This document shows positions 44,524-53,481 of a stretch of DNA of 64,000 nucleotides, in pieces. Position numbers and translations under genes: made by a program. Source of the stretch: Vibrio sp. FE10 (lineage in GTDB: Bacteria > Pseudomonadota > Gammaproteobacteria > Enterobacterales > Vibrionaceae). The stretch covers positions 1,550,001 through 1,614,000 of the forward strand of contig NZ_AP028068.1 in the NCBI RefSeq assembly GCF_030297155.1, given 5' to 3'. Under the pieces are notes generated by a model. That model worked only from the letters and a program-made list of their open reading frames with translations, had not been told where the DNA came from and did no database searches. The first letter of the stretch is position 1; each line of letters starts with the position of its first letter.

Positions 44524-45690
44524 ATGAAAATTGTAATTGCCCCCGATTCATTTAAAGAATCACTCGACGCCCATCAAGTTGCGTCTTGTATTGAGCGCGG
44601 ATTTGCTGATGTTTTCCCTTATGCAGAGTTCGTTAAACTGCCTCTCGCTGATGGTGGTGAAGGTACGGTAGACGTGTTGCTAGAAGCACTCAATGGTAAA
44701 AAGCAACAGTTGCAAACGGTGGATCCAATCGGACGTGAATGCACGGCTTACTGGGCATCCTTAGAGCAGGCTGTTGATGGAAAAAAGGTAAAAACTGCCT
44801 TGTTAGAATTTGCTCAAGCGTCTGGCTTAGACCGATTAACGGTAGAAGAAAGATCACCTTTAACCGCATCTTCCTTTGGCACCGGGCTATTGATTAAAGA
44901 TGCGTTAGATCAAGGCGTTGAACAAATCATTATCGGCTTGGGCGGTAGCGCAACCAACGATGCAGGTGCAGGCATTTTACAAGCGTTGGGAGGTAAGTTA
45001 TTAGACAAGCAAGGCAACGAGTTATCTGGTGGCGGCGCCGAATTAAGTCAGCTAGCAAGCATCGATCTTGATGGGCTGCACGCGAGATGCAAAGAAGTCA
45101 CGTTCGTGGTCGCTTGCGATGTGAATAATCCATTGTGTGGCGAAAGCGGAGCAAGTGCCGTGTTTGGTCCGCAAAAAGGCGCCTCACAAACTCACGTTCA
45201 ACAACTTGATGCTGCCATTGGGCACTTTGCCGATATTGCTCAAGCGCACACAGGTGTTAATCATCGCGACAGCGCGGGCTTTGGTGCTGCTGGTGGCACA
45301 CCTCTAGGGTTAAGCCTGGCATTCAATATCCAAATTAAAGCGGGTATTGAGATGGTACTCGACGCATTAGATGCGGATAAGGTGCTTGAAGGCGCTTCAC
45401 TGGTCGTGACGGGGGAAGGGCAGATGGACAATCAAACTCTGCAAGGAAAAACACCTTTTGGCATCGCACAGCGAGCTCTTAAGCAGAACATTCCAACCAT
45501 TGGCATTGCTGGCTCTTTGGGTAAAGACGTTGAAAAGCTTTATGACTCAATGTCTAGCTTATTTGGAACCGTACGTTCACCTCAGTCCTTAGACCAAGTT
45601 TTATCAGAAGCGAGCCAAAATCTGACTCGTAGTGCCCGTAATATCGCTGCCACGCTCAAGCTTGGCGGCCAGATTTTTAATGAGAAGTAA
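44524..45690 (+). CDS. garK: Glycerate 2-kinase (GarK/GlxK type)
   Basis: 388 residues, glycerate kinase type-1 family. Starts IVIAPDSFKESLDAHQVA, then LPLADGGEGTVDVL, IIGLGGSATNDAGAGILQAL and VVTGEGQMDNQT, the family's signature stretches. It phosphorylates D-glycerate to 2-phosphoglycerate, which enters lower glycolysis. Here its substrate comes from MngB. E. coli mng has no such gene, so this operon is more complete. manA follows 2 bp later. Confidence 0.92.
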   Translation: MKIVIAPDSFKESLDAHQVASCIERGFADVFPYAEFVKLPLADGGEGTVDVLLEALNGKKQQLQTVDPIGRECTAYWASLEQAVDGKKVKTALLEFAQASGLDRLTVEERSPLTASSFGTGLLIKDALDQGVEQIIIGLGGSATNDAGAGILQALGGKLLDKQGNELSGGGAELSQLASIDLDGLHARCKEVTFVVACDVNNPLCGESGASAVFGPQKGASQTHVQQLDAAIGHFADIAQAHTGVNHRDSAGFGAAGGTPLGLSLAFNIQIKAGIEMVLDALDADKVLEGASLVVTGEGQMDNQTLQGKTPFGIAQRALKQNIPTIGIAGSLGKDVEKLYDSMSSLFGTVRSPQSLDQVLSEASQNLTRSARNIAATLKLGGQIFNEK

Positions 45691-45692
45691 TT

Positions 45693-46880
45693 ATGTCTCT
45701 ATTCAAACTCGACAACGTTATCCAAAACTACGCATGGGGCAGTAAAGACTCCATAAACCAATTGTTTGGTATTGTGAACCCAAACCAAGAGCCTCAAGCT
45801 GAAATTTGGATGGGTGCTCATCCTAATGGTTGCTCAAAAGTAGGCGACACAGGTGAGCCGCTTTCTCACATGATCGATGAAAATAGAATCGATGTTTTAG
45901 GCGGGTACACGGCGGCACGTTTCGGTGAACTACCTTTTTTATTTAAGGTGTTGGCAGCAGAAACACCGTTGTCGATTCAGGTTCACCCAAATAAGCGTAA
46001 ATCTGAGTTAGGTTTTGAGCGAGAGAATGCACTTGGTATCCCTTTGGATGCGTCTAATCGTAATTACAAAGATCCAAACCACAAGCCTGAACTTGTTTAT
46101 GCGTTGACGTTCTACAAAGCGATGAATGGCTTTCGTCCTATCGACGATATTATTGCCTTGTTCGAAGAAGTGGATATCCCTTCGTTAGCGATTGAGCTTA
46201 ATGTACTTAAAGCCAATGCCGACAGTGATTCTCTGAAGTCTTTCTTTAGCGCAATTATGTCGCTTGAGGGTGACCCAAAAGAGTCTGCACTTAACGAGCT
46301 TTATGCGGCGCATGCGCGTCCAGCTAAAACGGTGATGGGGCGTGAAGCTCTGCAATACAGCAAAGAGTTCAAACAACATTATCCGGGTGATATTGGTTTG
46401 TTTGCACCATTGATGCTTAACACGGTTGAACTGGCACCTGGTGAAGCGATGTTCCTATTCGCAGAGACCCCACACGCTTATGTTCAAGGTACGGGTTTAG
46501 AGATCATGGCAAACTCAGACAACGTGTTGCGTGCTGGCCTCACACCAAAGTACATAGATGTTCCTGAGCTTATCGATAACACGATTTTTGAGCCGATTAA
46601 GCCAGAAGATATTCGCCTTAAGCCTGTATTGAAAGAGGGCAAGATGAGCTATCCGATTCCAGTGGATGACTTTGGTTTTGATATCTTGTCTGCGACCGAT
46701 GAAAGTAAGTCACAGTATTTACGTAGCGCGGAGATTTTGTTCTGCGTGGAAGGAGAGGCGAGCGTGACTTCAGAAGGACACACAGTTGCTCTTAAACCCG
46801 GAGAATCGGTCTTTGTAAGTAGTAATTCAAGTGTTTACCAATATCAAGGGAATGGCATTTTGGCTCGTGCTTTTAACTAG
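45693..46880 (+). CDS. manA: Mannose-6-phosphate isomerase (type I)
   Basis: 395 residues, cupin metalloenzyme. Zinc-site motif IQVHPNKRKSE with EIWMGAHPNG before it, then the family's GTGLEIMANSDNVLRAGLTPKY. It converts mannose-6-phosphate, the other MngB product, to fructose-6-phosphate. The start is at ATG 45693 with GAGAAG from the garK end as ribosome site. Last gene of the operon; a terminator follows. A second manA may exist elsewhere for sugar-nucleotide synthesis. Confidence 0.93.
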   Translation: MSLFKLDNVIQNYAWGSKDSINQLFGIVNPNQEPQAEIWMGAHPNGCSKVGDTGEPLSHMIDENRIDVLGGYTAARFGELPFLFKVLAAETPLSIQVHPNKRKSELGFERENALGIPLDASNRNYKDPNHKPELVYALTFYKAMNGFRPIDDIIALFEEVDIPSLAIELNVLKANADSDSLKSFFSAIMSLEGDPKESALNELYAAHARPAKTVMGREALQYSKEFKQHYPGDIGLFAPLMLNTVELAPGEAMFLFAETPHAYVQGTGLEIMANSDNVLRAGLTPKYIDVPELIDNTIFEPIKPEDIRLKPVLKEGKMSYPIPVDDFGFDILSATDESKSQYLRSAEILFCVEGEASVTSEGHTVALKPGESVFVSSNSSVYQYQGNGILARAFN

Positions 46881-46996
46881 TGCCCCCGTGCTAGCGATCA
46901 GCAAAAGAAATGTCAGAGTGCCACTGTAAAGTGTTACTCAATATTGGATTGATGGTTGTTACCTATCTGTTTTTGACAGCATTAATTATTGACCAT

Positions 46997-47020
46997 ACCC
47001 GCTACTCTTGCGGGTTTTTT
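46997..47020 (+). terminator. Terminator of the mng operon
   Basis: ACCCGC, seven-base loop, GCGGGT then TTTTTT, about 115 bp after manA. Confidence 0.85.
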
Positions 47021-47060
47021 CATAATTAGAATAAGTAGATACAAGCCTTAAGAAAAGACA

Positions 47061-47087
47061 AACCCTGCGATCAGAGCAGGGTTTTTT
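47061..47087. terminator. Second terminator, bidirectional
   Basis: AACCCTGC, loop, GCAGGGTT then TTTTT. On the minus strand it follows the ABM gene (T-rich TTTGTCTTTT), so it probably serves both sides. Confidence 0.78.
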
Positions 47088-47111
47088 ATTGAATCAGTAC
47101 AGAGTGACTGG

Positions 47112-47402
47112 TTAGGCAATGTGCGTCATTTTTTTAAGCACAAAGGTTTCAATACAGTTTTCAGTCGCAGCTACATACTCTGCAATGTGTTGGCTCGCCA
47201 AGTGTTTCTCTAAGTGAGCTTCCGACTCCCAATTCTCATGAAAAACAAAGTGAGCAGGGTTGCTGTTATCTTGGTGTAGATCGTAGTTAATACAGCCGTC
47301 TTCAACACGGGTTTTATCGATCAATTTAATCATCTCTGATTTAACAAGCTCAGTTTTGTCTTCTTTAGAGACGATCGTTGCAATAATAGTCAGTTTGCTC
47401 AT
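47112..47402 (-). CDS. ABM-domain monooxygenase (YgiN-like)
   Basis: 96 residues, dimeric alpha/beta-barrel family. Typical strings: LTIIATIVSKEDK, DGCINYDLHQDNSNPAHFVF, HENWESEAHLEKHLASQHI. Such proteins act on quinols or are general antibiotic-biosynthesis-type monooxygenases without cofactor. It is a single gene, with its own terminator. The substrate cannot be read from the sequence. Confidence 0.85.
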   Translation of the reverse strand: MSKLTIIATIVSKEDKTELVKSEMIKLIDKTRVEDGCINYDLHQDNSNPAHFVFHENWESEAHLEKHLASQHIAEYVAATENCIETFVLKKMTHIA

Positions 47403-47553
47403 TTTAAATTCCTAAGCTATAAACTCGATAAGTTCCAGTAATATAGTCATATTTTAGATTGAAGAAAGAGCTCTGGAATCCAATAACTATGGTTATCAGC
47501 ATCCACAATTCGAGTTTGAGAGTATAAAGCCGGTGGCAATCGGTTTCGCTCAT

Positions 47554-47584
47554 TAAAAAAGCCCTCATAGCAATAGGAGGGCTT
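47554..47584 (-). terminator. Terminator of the EEP lipoprotein gene
   Basis: On the minus strand AAGCCCTC, loop, GAGGGCTT then TTTTTT. Nearly the same sequence recurs at 49172-49203. Confidence 0.85.
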
Positions 47585-47605
47585 CTTAGATCTCAGTTGA
47601 ATGGG

Positions 47606-48976
47606 TTAGTTACTGAAGTCCGCTTTCACCCAGATCATACGGTGATCTGAAGAGACATCCTTTCCGTTACCATAGTCGCCAATGCGAGTGTCGTTGAACA
47701 GCTTGCGCCCTTCTTCATATGAAGCAGCCCAATACACACCAGAATCAACAATGTTCAGCGTTGAAGAAGGCAGAGCGTAATCAACAGCAAGCCCGAATGT
47801 AGAAGTAATGCGGTTTGGCTGGGGGTGAGACGATGATTTATCAACGGCATGTTCAGCAGCGCCATAACTAGTAGGGTATAGACTGCCGTTAGTGACTTCT
47901 TGGTTAACTAACGAGTCGTTGTGCAAGTTTTGCATTACAGAACTAATACCGTCGCCATCAACCGGATCTAAGTTTTGGTCACCCATCATGACAAAGTGTT
48001 TGCCTTGTTCTAAACCGCCAGTTTTTCCAGAATCATCATAGATAAACGATTTGTTTTGGATGTATTGGTGCCAGAAGTCGACTTCTGCAGCATTCTGCTC
48101 AATGTTCTTACCCACATCAAAAGCAGGAGGAGTAGGGTGAGACATCAACAAGTGAACCGTTTCTGTTCCATCTTTGGTAGGAATAAGTATTGGAGCATCA
48201 ACGTGGTTCTTTGACGATAGACGAACTTCTGCCCACTCTTCAGCCGAGTACCATTCATCACCGCAACTCATGCCATCAGGGATCGTGTTTGAACCATCAC
48301 ACACAGTGATCGTTGGAATCGTCGCGCCTTCAAGGTCTTTCCATTTGAACTCTTGGAATGTACGAGTGTTAGCGGTGTCGATTTCGTATTTAGACATTAG
48401 AGCGAAGGCGTATTGTCCGTGATAGAAACCGAAGCCCCATGCGTCACCAGGAAGTGTTCCAAAATTACCGTCATTGTCTAAATCAAAACCAAATTCGTTC
48501 AATAGACCTGTGTTGGTAGAGTAGCTTTCAAAGTATGGGTATGAGATTGGCTCTAGGTTGGCGTCGCCGCCTGCACCTTCGATACTTTGAGCAACAGAAA
48601 GGTAGTTTTTCTGGAAGCCTTCGAGCGCTGATTTGTCGGTGCCAGTACCATCATTGTTAAATTCAGCCATCATAAGCACATCAGGACGATTCTTTTGAAT
48701 CACGGCTGCTACGTTGCGGATCTGAATAACTTTAGCAGCTGTTTCTTTGTCAGCGGCATCAATCGTATTGTTTAAATAATCGGTGACTAGCGTTGCTTGA
48801 ACACTTGGCTCAATCTGCATTTCTGTTACAAGGTCTTGGAAGGTGGCGCGATCAAAAGATAAATTATAAGTCGCGATCTTTACTTCTTCAGGTTGAATGT
48901 AATCAGTGTCGCTGCTGCAACCAATCAAAAGCGAAGAAGAGATGGCGAAAGCGATAGATGTTTTTAACATTTTCAT
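47606..48976 (-). CDS. Secreted endonuclease/exonuclease/phosphatase-family lipoprotein
   Basis: 456 residues from ATG 48976 (MKMLKTS). The signal peptide ends in lipobox LLIGC (Cys21). The EEP fold motifs are present: ATYNLSFDR at the start of the domain, MMAEFNNDGTG, MSHPTPPAFD, MGDQNLDPVDGDG and the final SSDHRMIWVKADF with catalytic His. The longer frame up to 49105 has no signal and is unlikely. The family cuts phosphodiester bonds in DNA, RNA or lipids; a periplasmic or surface nuclease or phosphatase is the likely role, to gain phosphate. Substrate unproven. Confidence 0.87.
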   Translation of the reverse strand: MKMLKTSIAFAISSSLLIGCSSDTDYIQPEEVKIATYNLSFDRATFQDLVTEMQIEPSVQATLVTDYLNNTIDAADKETAAKVIQIRNVAAVIQKNRPDVLMMAEFNNDGTGTDKSALEGFQKNYLSVAQSIEGAGGDANLEPISYPYFESYSTNTGLLNEFGFDLDNDGNFGTLPGDAWGFGFYHGQYAFALMSKYEIDTANTRTFQEFKWKDLEGATIPTITVCDGSNTIPDGMSCGDEWYSAEEWAEVRLSSKNHVDAPILIPTKDGTETVHLLMSHPTPPAFDVGKNIEQNAAEVDFWHQYIQNKSFIYDDSGKTGGLEQGKHFVMMGDQNLDPVDGDGISSVMQNLHNDSLVNQEVTNGSLYPTSYGAAEHAVDKSSSHPQPNRITSTFGLAVDYALPSSTLNIVDSGVYWAASYEEGRKLFNDTRIGDYGNGKDVSSDHRMIWVKADFSN

Positions 48977-49171
48977 AAAATGGGTCCGCTGATTGCTGAA
49001 AGAATTTTGGGACGCGCATGTTATGAGATGGATATCATTCTGTAAGTGATATTTGTCACAGGAGGAGTTCTGTAGTGACATCTTGTTGCATTGGAAATGT
49101 GACATTTGGAACTAGTGTCTGTAATTAGAATAAAGACTTAAAATTCATGAATTTAATTAGAACTGTGAATT

Positions 49172-49203
49172 AAAAAAGCCCTCATAGCAATATGAGGGCT
49201 TTC
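49172..49203 (-). terminator. Terminator of the desaturase gene
   Basis: On the minus strand AAAGCCCTCATA, loop, TATGAGGGCTTT then TTTTT. Shares its sequence with the terminator at 47554. Confidence 0.88.
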
Positions 49204-49255
49204 GCATAAGAAGCAAGCAGCTTTGTTATTTGGGTGTTAAACGTATGGTTTTGCC

Positions 49256-50398
49256 TTAAGCATATTGTTCCACTGTCATTGCCCAATTTTTCTTCTGTTG
49301 TTCGAAGTTCATTTTGATTTGTTGGTAACGAACTTTAAGTACAGAGTGTTCGTATTTTTTCACAACGTTTTCGCGTTTGCTTTCAAGTAGTTGCTTTTTA
49401 ACTTCGTAATATTCGTTCATATTTGACACGAGTGCATCGAACTCTTGCTGAAGCTTGTCTGCGATTTGTTGCTTGTCGGCGCGGTGCATGATTTTTTGCT
49501 GTGTCCGCTTAAGTAGCATGGTCGCTTCTGCTTTTTCAATGCGCGCTTGAGGCGTTTTCTTAAGCTTACTTGCTAGGCCCATCAATGAAGCACTCTTAAT
49601 CAACCATTTCGTTGGATCGTATTGCCACCAGTAAATGCCATTACGGTAGTCGTTCTCAAAGATGTGGTGGAAGTTATGGTAGCCTTCGCCAAAAGTGAGT
49701 ACTGCTAACACACCGTTATCACGCGCTGTGTTCTTGTCAGTAAAAGGTTGGCTACCCCAGATATGAGCAAGAGAATTAATAAAGAAGGTTGTGTGGTGGT
49801 TAAGTACCAAACGAACCGCACCCACGATTAACAACATACCAATCACATCGCCGTAAATTACGCCTAATGCGATAGGAACACCAATGTTCATGATTAGCGC
49901 TAGCAGAACGTAGTGCTTGTGCTGCCACATCACAATCTTGTCTTTCTTCAGGTCGCGACAGTTCTCGTAATCAGTATACATTGCTGTGTTGTAATTACGG
50001 ATCATCCAACCAATGTGTGAATACCAGAAGCCACGTTTGGCTGAGTATGGGTCTTTGTCGTTGTTGTCGACATGCTTGTGGTGCACACGGTGGTCAGAAG
50101 ACCAGTGTAGCGCGCTGTTCTGGAGGGCAAATGCACCGCCCAAAGCAAACAGGAATCTTAGGCTTGAATGCGCTTCAAACGCTTTATGAGACCATAAGCG
50201 GTGATAGCCTGTCGTAATAGACAGATTACAAAAAGTAAAACAGATCGCTAGCCATATCCAGTGCTCCATACCATAGCCAAAAAAGTAGCCATAAACGGGA
50301 GCCGCAACAACAGCAAGCAGCATACTAGAAGAAAAAACAAAAATATTGAGCCAGATTAATGGTGGCTTTTTTGTTGATGGTTTGTCAGCACTATTCAT
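49256..50398 (-). CDS. Delta-9 acyl desaturase with C-terminal coiled coil
   Basis: 380 residues from ATG 50398 (MNSADKPS). The membrane desaturase has its three histidine boxes: HRLWSH (66-71), HRVHH (103-107) and HNFHH (241-245), with about four membrane helices. It puts a double bond into saturated acyl chains, using oxygen. After residue about 275 comes a roughly 105-residue highly charged coiled coil (KAEATMLLKRTQQKIMH and more), not part of the normal enzyme. FabR-like operators lie just upstream (50441-50483). Expression is thus likely tied to membrane unsaturation. Confidence 0.93.
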   Translation of the reverse strand: MNSADKPSTKKPPLIWLNIFVFSSSMLLAVVAAPVYGYFFGYGMEHWIWLAICFTFCNLSITTGYHRLWSHKAFEAHSSLRFLFALGGAFALQNSALHWSSDHRVHHKHVDNNDKDPYSAKRGFWYSHIGWMIRNYNTAMYTDYENCRDLKKDKIVMWQHKHYVLLALIMNIGVPIALGVIYGDVIGMLLIVGAVRLVLNHHTTFFINSLAHIWGSQPFTDKNTARDNGVLAVLTFGEGYHNFHHIFENDYRNGIYWWQYDPTKWLIKSASLMGLASKLKKTPQARIEKAEATMLLKRTQQKIMHRADKQQIADKLQQEFDALVSNMNEYYEVKKQLLESKRENVVKKYEHSVLKVRYQQIKMNFEQQKKNWAMTVEQYA

Positions 50399-50440
50399 TA
50401 GCAAATTTCCATTGGGCTTACATCTGTGCGCTAGAATATC

Positions 50441-50457
50441 AGCGTACACGTGTAAGT
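50441..50457 (-). promoter_or_regulatory. FabR-like operator 1
   Basis: AGCGTACACGTGTAAGT contains the palindrome TACACGTGTA (50445-50454) and resembles the FabR operator known at E. coli fabB, GCGTACAAGTGTACGC. It lies 43-59 bp upstream of the desaturase start. Confidence 0.65.
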
Positions 50458-50466
50458 CAATATTGA

Positions 50467-50483
50467 AAGTGTAAACGTGTATT
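50467..50483 (-). promoter_or_regulatory. FabR-like operator 2
   Basis: AAGTGTAAACGTGTATT is a weaker version of the same palindrome (TAAACGTGTA), with its centre 27 bp from the first site. A pair of sites would allow cooperative binding. Confidence 0.5.
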
Positions 50484-50564
50484 AGTATGTTTTGCTTAAA
50501 TATTGTATAAAGGTAGTGTGAAATGTAGTAGCAAGTCATAAATGGAAGTACTAAGGGCTAATAA

Positions 50565-51110
50565 ATGGAAATTAAGGTAGCTGAATATAAAGATTATGAG
50601 CGGATTGCCCAATTACACGCGGATAGCTGGAAGCTATATTACCGTGGCATTCTTGCTGATGATTACTTAGAAAATGATGTTTTGGAGGACAGATCTGTTA
50701 TTTGGCAGACTCGTTTGATTAATCCTCCTTTCAACCAACATGTTTTATTGCTTGAAGAAGGTGGTTTACTGGTTGGTTTCGTCTGTGCGTTCGGGAATCA
50801 TAACTTTGATCGTGGAACGTTCATTGATGCGTTACATGTCGATAGTAACTATCGTGGCCGAGGTGTAGGTAAGCGCCTATTGTCTGAACTCACTAAATGG
50901 TTACAGCAATATTATTCTGATTCGGGGCTCTACCTAGAGGTGATGTCTGAGAACCACCAAGCCATCGCTTTTTATCAGGCGATTGGTGGCAAAGAAGAAC
51001 TTGAGCAAACCTGGAACGCGCCATGCGGTAGCCAAGTTAAAGAGAAAGTGATTTCTTGGGCTTCTCCACAAGAGCTTGAACAGAAGACTGCAAGTGTTGC
51101 GTATTCATAA
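50565..51110 (+). CDS. GNAT-family N-acetyltransferase
   Basis: 181 residues. The acetyl-CoA loop is in VDSNYRGRGVGKRLLSEL (R-G-R-G-V-G). The preceding strand GTFIDALHV and following LYLEVMSENHQAIAFYQAIGG are typical. Substrate unknown. It is divergent from the desaturase gene, 166 bp apart, and both may be affected by the sites in between. A good terminator follows. Confidence 0.92.
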   Translation: MEIKVAEYKDYERIAQLHADSWKLYYRGILADDYLENDVLEDRSVIWQTRLINPPFNQHVLLLEEGGLLVGFVCAFGNHNFDRGTFIDALHVDSNYRGRGVGKRLLSELTKWLQQYYSDSGLYLEVMSENHQAIAFYQAIGGKEELEQTWNAPCGSQVKEKVISWASPQELEQKTASVAYS

Positions 51111-51177
51111 ACGTTCCACTGTCGCGAGTTTCCTTTATAAGAAGATTTTGTATAAACCTTTTTATAAATAAAGATAT

Positions 51178-51214
51178 GAAAGCCCTCAAACTGAGTCAGT
51201 TTGAGGGCTTTTTG
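51178..51214. terminator. Bidirectional terminator
   Basis: AAAGCCCTCAAACT, GAGTC loop, AGTTTGAGGGCTTT then TT. It serves the GNAT gene and the convergent diguanylate cyclase. Confidence 0.88.
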
Positions 51215-51271
51215 GTTATGTTGTTTTGATGCTGTTACTTTGAATGCTGTGGCTTTGAAATCCGAATAGGT

Positions 51272-52387
51272 CTATTCAGACCAAGAGACGCAGTTTCGGC
51301 CTTTCTTTTTTGATGAATATAAAGCTTGGTCTGCGTCATTAATGAGCTGTTCAACCGATCCCAATGCTTGTGTGGCGTGTTTGATACCAATTGAAACGGT
51401 CACCTCGAATCTTAGCTGAGTCGGGCATGCTAGTAGATCATCTGCGAGCACTCTGATGCCAGCTTCACTTTCGTTCTGAATAATAATCAAAAACTCTTCA
51501 CCTCCGTATCTAAAGCAGGTGCTGTGTTCTGGCAACGCGTTTTGAATTGCCTCGGCTAATTCCTTGATGACCGCATCACCGGTCTGATGGCCGAAGGTGT
51601 CATTGATTGATTTAAAGTGGTCTACATCAATCATGATAGCGGTCATCGATAGCTGGCGATCAATGTTCGGTTCGATAACCTGATGCAGGTATAAGCGGTT
51701 GTAACATCCGGTGAGTGCATCTTGATAAGAGAGAGCTTCAAACAGATTAGATTGCTTACGTAGCTGGATGGCTTGTTTACGAAGCTGCTCGGATTGAGTA
51801 AAGCGTTTGTGCACTTCGAAATCTCGTCTTAAGCAAGAGGCTGCAATAAGAATGTAAGCTGAAGCGTATACGGAAATCGTTTCTATTTCGTGACTAGGCT
51901 CTGCTGCGTAAAGTGATGGTGCCAAGCCAACGATATAGCACAAGAATATAATGGTTAGTGCGCTTAAACTGTATCGAGCGGACATTCTAGAAAATGTCCC
52001 CACATAGATCATCACGAGGATGATGCCACCTTGATAATCCAAGTTTCCAAAATCAATGGCGATACGACCAACATAGACGAGAAATAGGGCACTGATGATC
52101 AGAAGACAAGCTTCGAGTTGTTGTAAGTGGTTAGGTTTATGTTTAATACAGTAAGCTGCAACGAACATCATGATGACGAAAAGTACCGTTCTCAACACTA
52201 CCGGGAAAATGCATTGTGCACCGAAATTGATGTAATCGGAGATAATGAAAGTAAAGAAAATGGTGATAGGTACATAGATGAATTTTACGTACGGTAGATA
52301 GATTTCATTGTCGAAATAAGTCTTAAATCGTTGGTTTTGAAATCCGGGGTATGAACGCATTGGAGGTAAATCGCTACTGTGTCGCAA
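51272..52387 (-). CDS. Membrane diguanylate cyclase (GGDEF)
   Basis: 371 residues. Six hydrophobic segments (about 30-190) form an N-terminal membrane sensor. The C-terminal GGDEF domain has DALTGCYNRLYL, DVDHFKSINDTFGHQTGD and the active site RYGGEEFLI. The RxxD inhibitory site is missing: the positions before the active site read PEHSTCF. It should make cyclic di-GMP without product feedback at that site. The stimulus is unknown. Confidence 0.92.
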   Translation of the reverse strand: MRHSSDLPPMRSYPGFQNQRFKTYFDNEIYLPYVKFIYVPITIFFTFIISDYINFGAQCIFPVVLRTVLFVIMMFVAAYCIKHKPNHLQQLEACLLIISALFLVYVGRIAIDFGNLDYQGGIILVMIYVGTFSRMSARYSLSALTIIFLCYIVGLAPSLYAAEPSHEIETISVYASAYILIAASCLRRDFEVHKRFTQSEQLRKQAIQLRKQSNLFEALSYQDALTGCYNRLYLHQVIEPNIDRQLSMTAIMIDVDHFKSINDTFGHQTGDAVIKELAEAIQNALPEHSTCFRYGGEEFLIIIQNESEAGIRVLADDLLACPTQLRFEVTVSIGIKHATQALGSVEQLINDADQALYSSKKKGRNCVSWSE

Positions 52388-52545
52388 TAATTTTGTGCAA
52401 GTATGTCTACGAGTTTGGTACTTGTAAATGGAAGTTTTTATTTATGTGACAATATGTTAGTTCTAACACCAACTGTAAGGCTTTTTTATGCTCACGCTCT
52501 AACTTTTCGTGGCTAGAGCGTGAAAATAACGTACGTTTAAAGACG

Positions 52546-53481
52546 TTAGCGTTTGTTTTTCAAGTAACGCTTACGACGTTCTTCTTTCTTCTTAATTTGT
52601 TGTTCAGCTTTCAGTGCCGCCGCTTCTTCAACTTCGACTAACTCTTTAGTAATCATCTCTGGTAGCTCTAGCGTTACTTTACCTAAAGTACCGTTGCGAA
52701 GCTCATGAAGAAGGATTTCAGAACATTTGTGGATGTCTATATGACCGCCTGCACGAAGTGCACCGCGCTTACGACCAATTGCTTCCATCAATTCGATGTC
52801 AGACTCTGGCAGCTCTTCAATTTGGTAGCGTTCTTTCAACAGGTGAGGGTACTGCTTAGCTAAGTACTCGACTGTGTAGAATGCCACTTCGTCGTATTCC
52901 ATTGCCGTATCTTTCACCGCGCCGGTAGCGGCTAGGCGGAAGCCACTGTGTGGGTTTTCTACTTTAGGCCAAAGGATTCCTGGAGTATCTGAAAGGATCA
53001 CGCCATTTTGAAGGTTGATACGTTGTTGGCGACGAGTTACTGCAGGTTGGTTACCCGTTACCGCAATCGTACGTCCAGCCAAACAGTTGATGATGGTCGA
53101 TTTACCCACGTTCGGGATGCCCATGATCATTGTACGAATATTCTTACCCATCTGTTCACGGTGCGGTGCTAATTTACGTACTAGCTCCATAACGTGGTTA
53201 ACTTCTTCTTTAGCGCTGGTGGTAATCGCAATCGCCTTAACGCCTTGCTCTTTCTCGAAGTGCTCAATCCAACGCTCAGTAAGCTCAGGATCCGCAAGGT
53301 CGCGCTTGTTCAGTACTTTTACACAAGGCTTATCGCCGCGCAGTGAAGAGATCATTGGGTTTTCACTACTGAACGGGATACGAGCGTCCAGTACTTCGAT
53401 GATCACATCAACCTGTGGGATAACTTCTTCGATTTCTTTGCGGGCTTTATGCATGTGACCCGGAAACCATTGAATAGACAT
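52546..53481 (-). CDS. rbgA: Ribosome biogenesis GTPase YlqF/RbgA
   Basis: 311 residues from ATG 53481 (MSIQWFPGHMHKARKEI); the longer frame is not typical. It is a circularly permuted GTPase: G4 (LNKRDLAD) comes before G1 (GIPNVGKST) and G3 (DTPG). The C-terminal basic tail (KKEERRKRYLKNKR) fits RNA contact. RbgA/YlqF helps late 50S assembly in Bacillus; in Vibrio it is less studied. Stands alone on the minus strand. Confidence 0.9.
   Translation of the reverse strand: MSIQWFPGHMHKARKEIEEVIPQVDVIIEVLDARIPFSSENPMISSLRGDKPCVKVLNKRDLADPELTERWIEHFEKEQGVKAIAITTSAKEEVNHVMELVRKLAPHREQMGKNIRTMIMGIPNVGKSTIINCLAGRTIAVTGNQPAVTRRQQRINLQNGVILSDTPGILWPKVENPHSGFRLAATGAVKDTAMEYDEVAFYTVEYLAKQYPHLLKERYQIEELPESDIELMEAIGRKRGALRAGGHIDIHKCSEILLHELRNGTLGKVTLELPEMITKELVEVEEAAALKAEQQIKKKEERRKRYLKNKR

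Noticed and set aside
52493..52522. Terminator of rbgA
   Set aside because: CACGCTCTA/TAGAGCGTG pair well, but the bases that follow on the minus strand are A-rich, not T.
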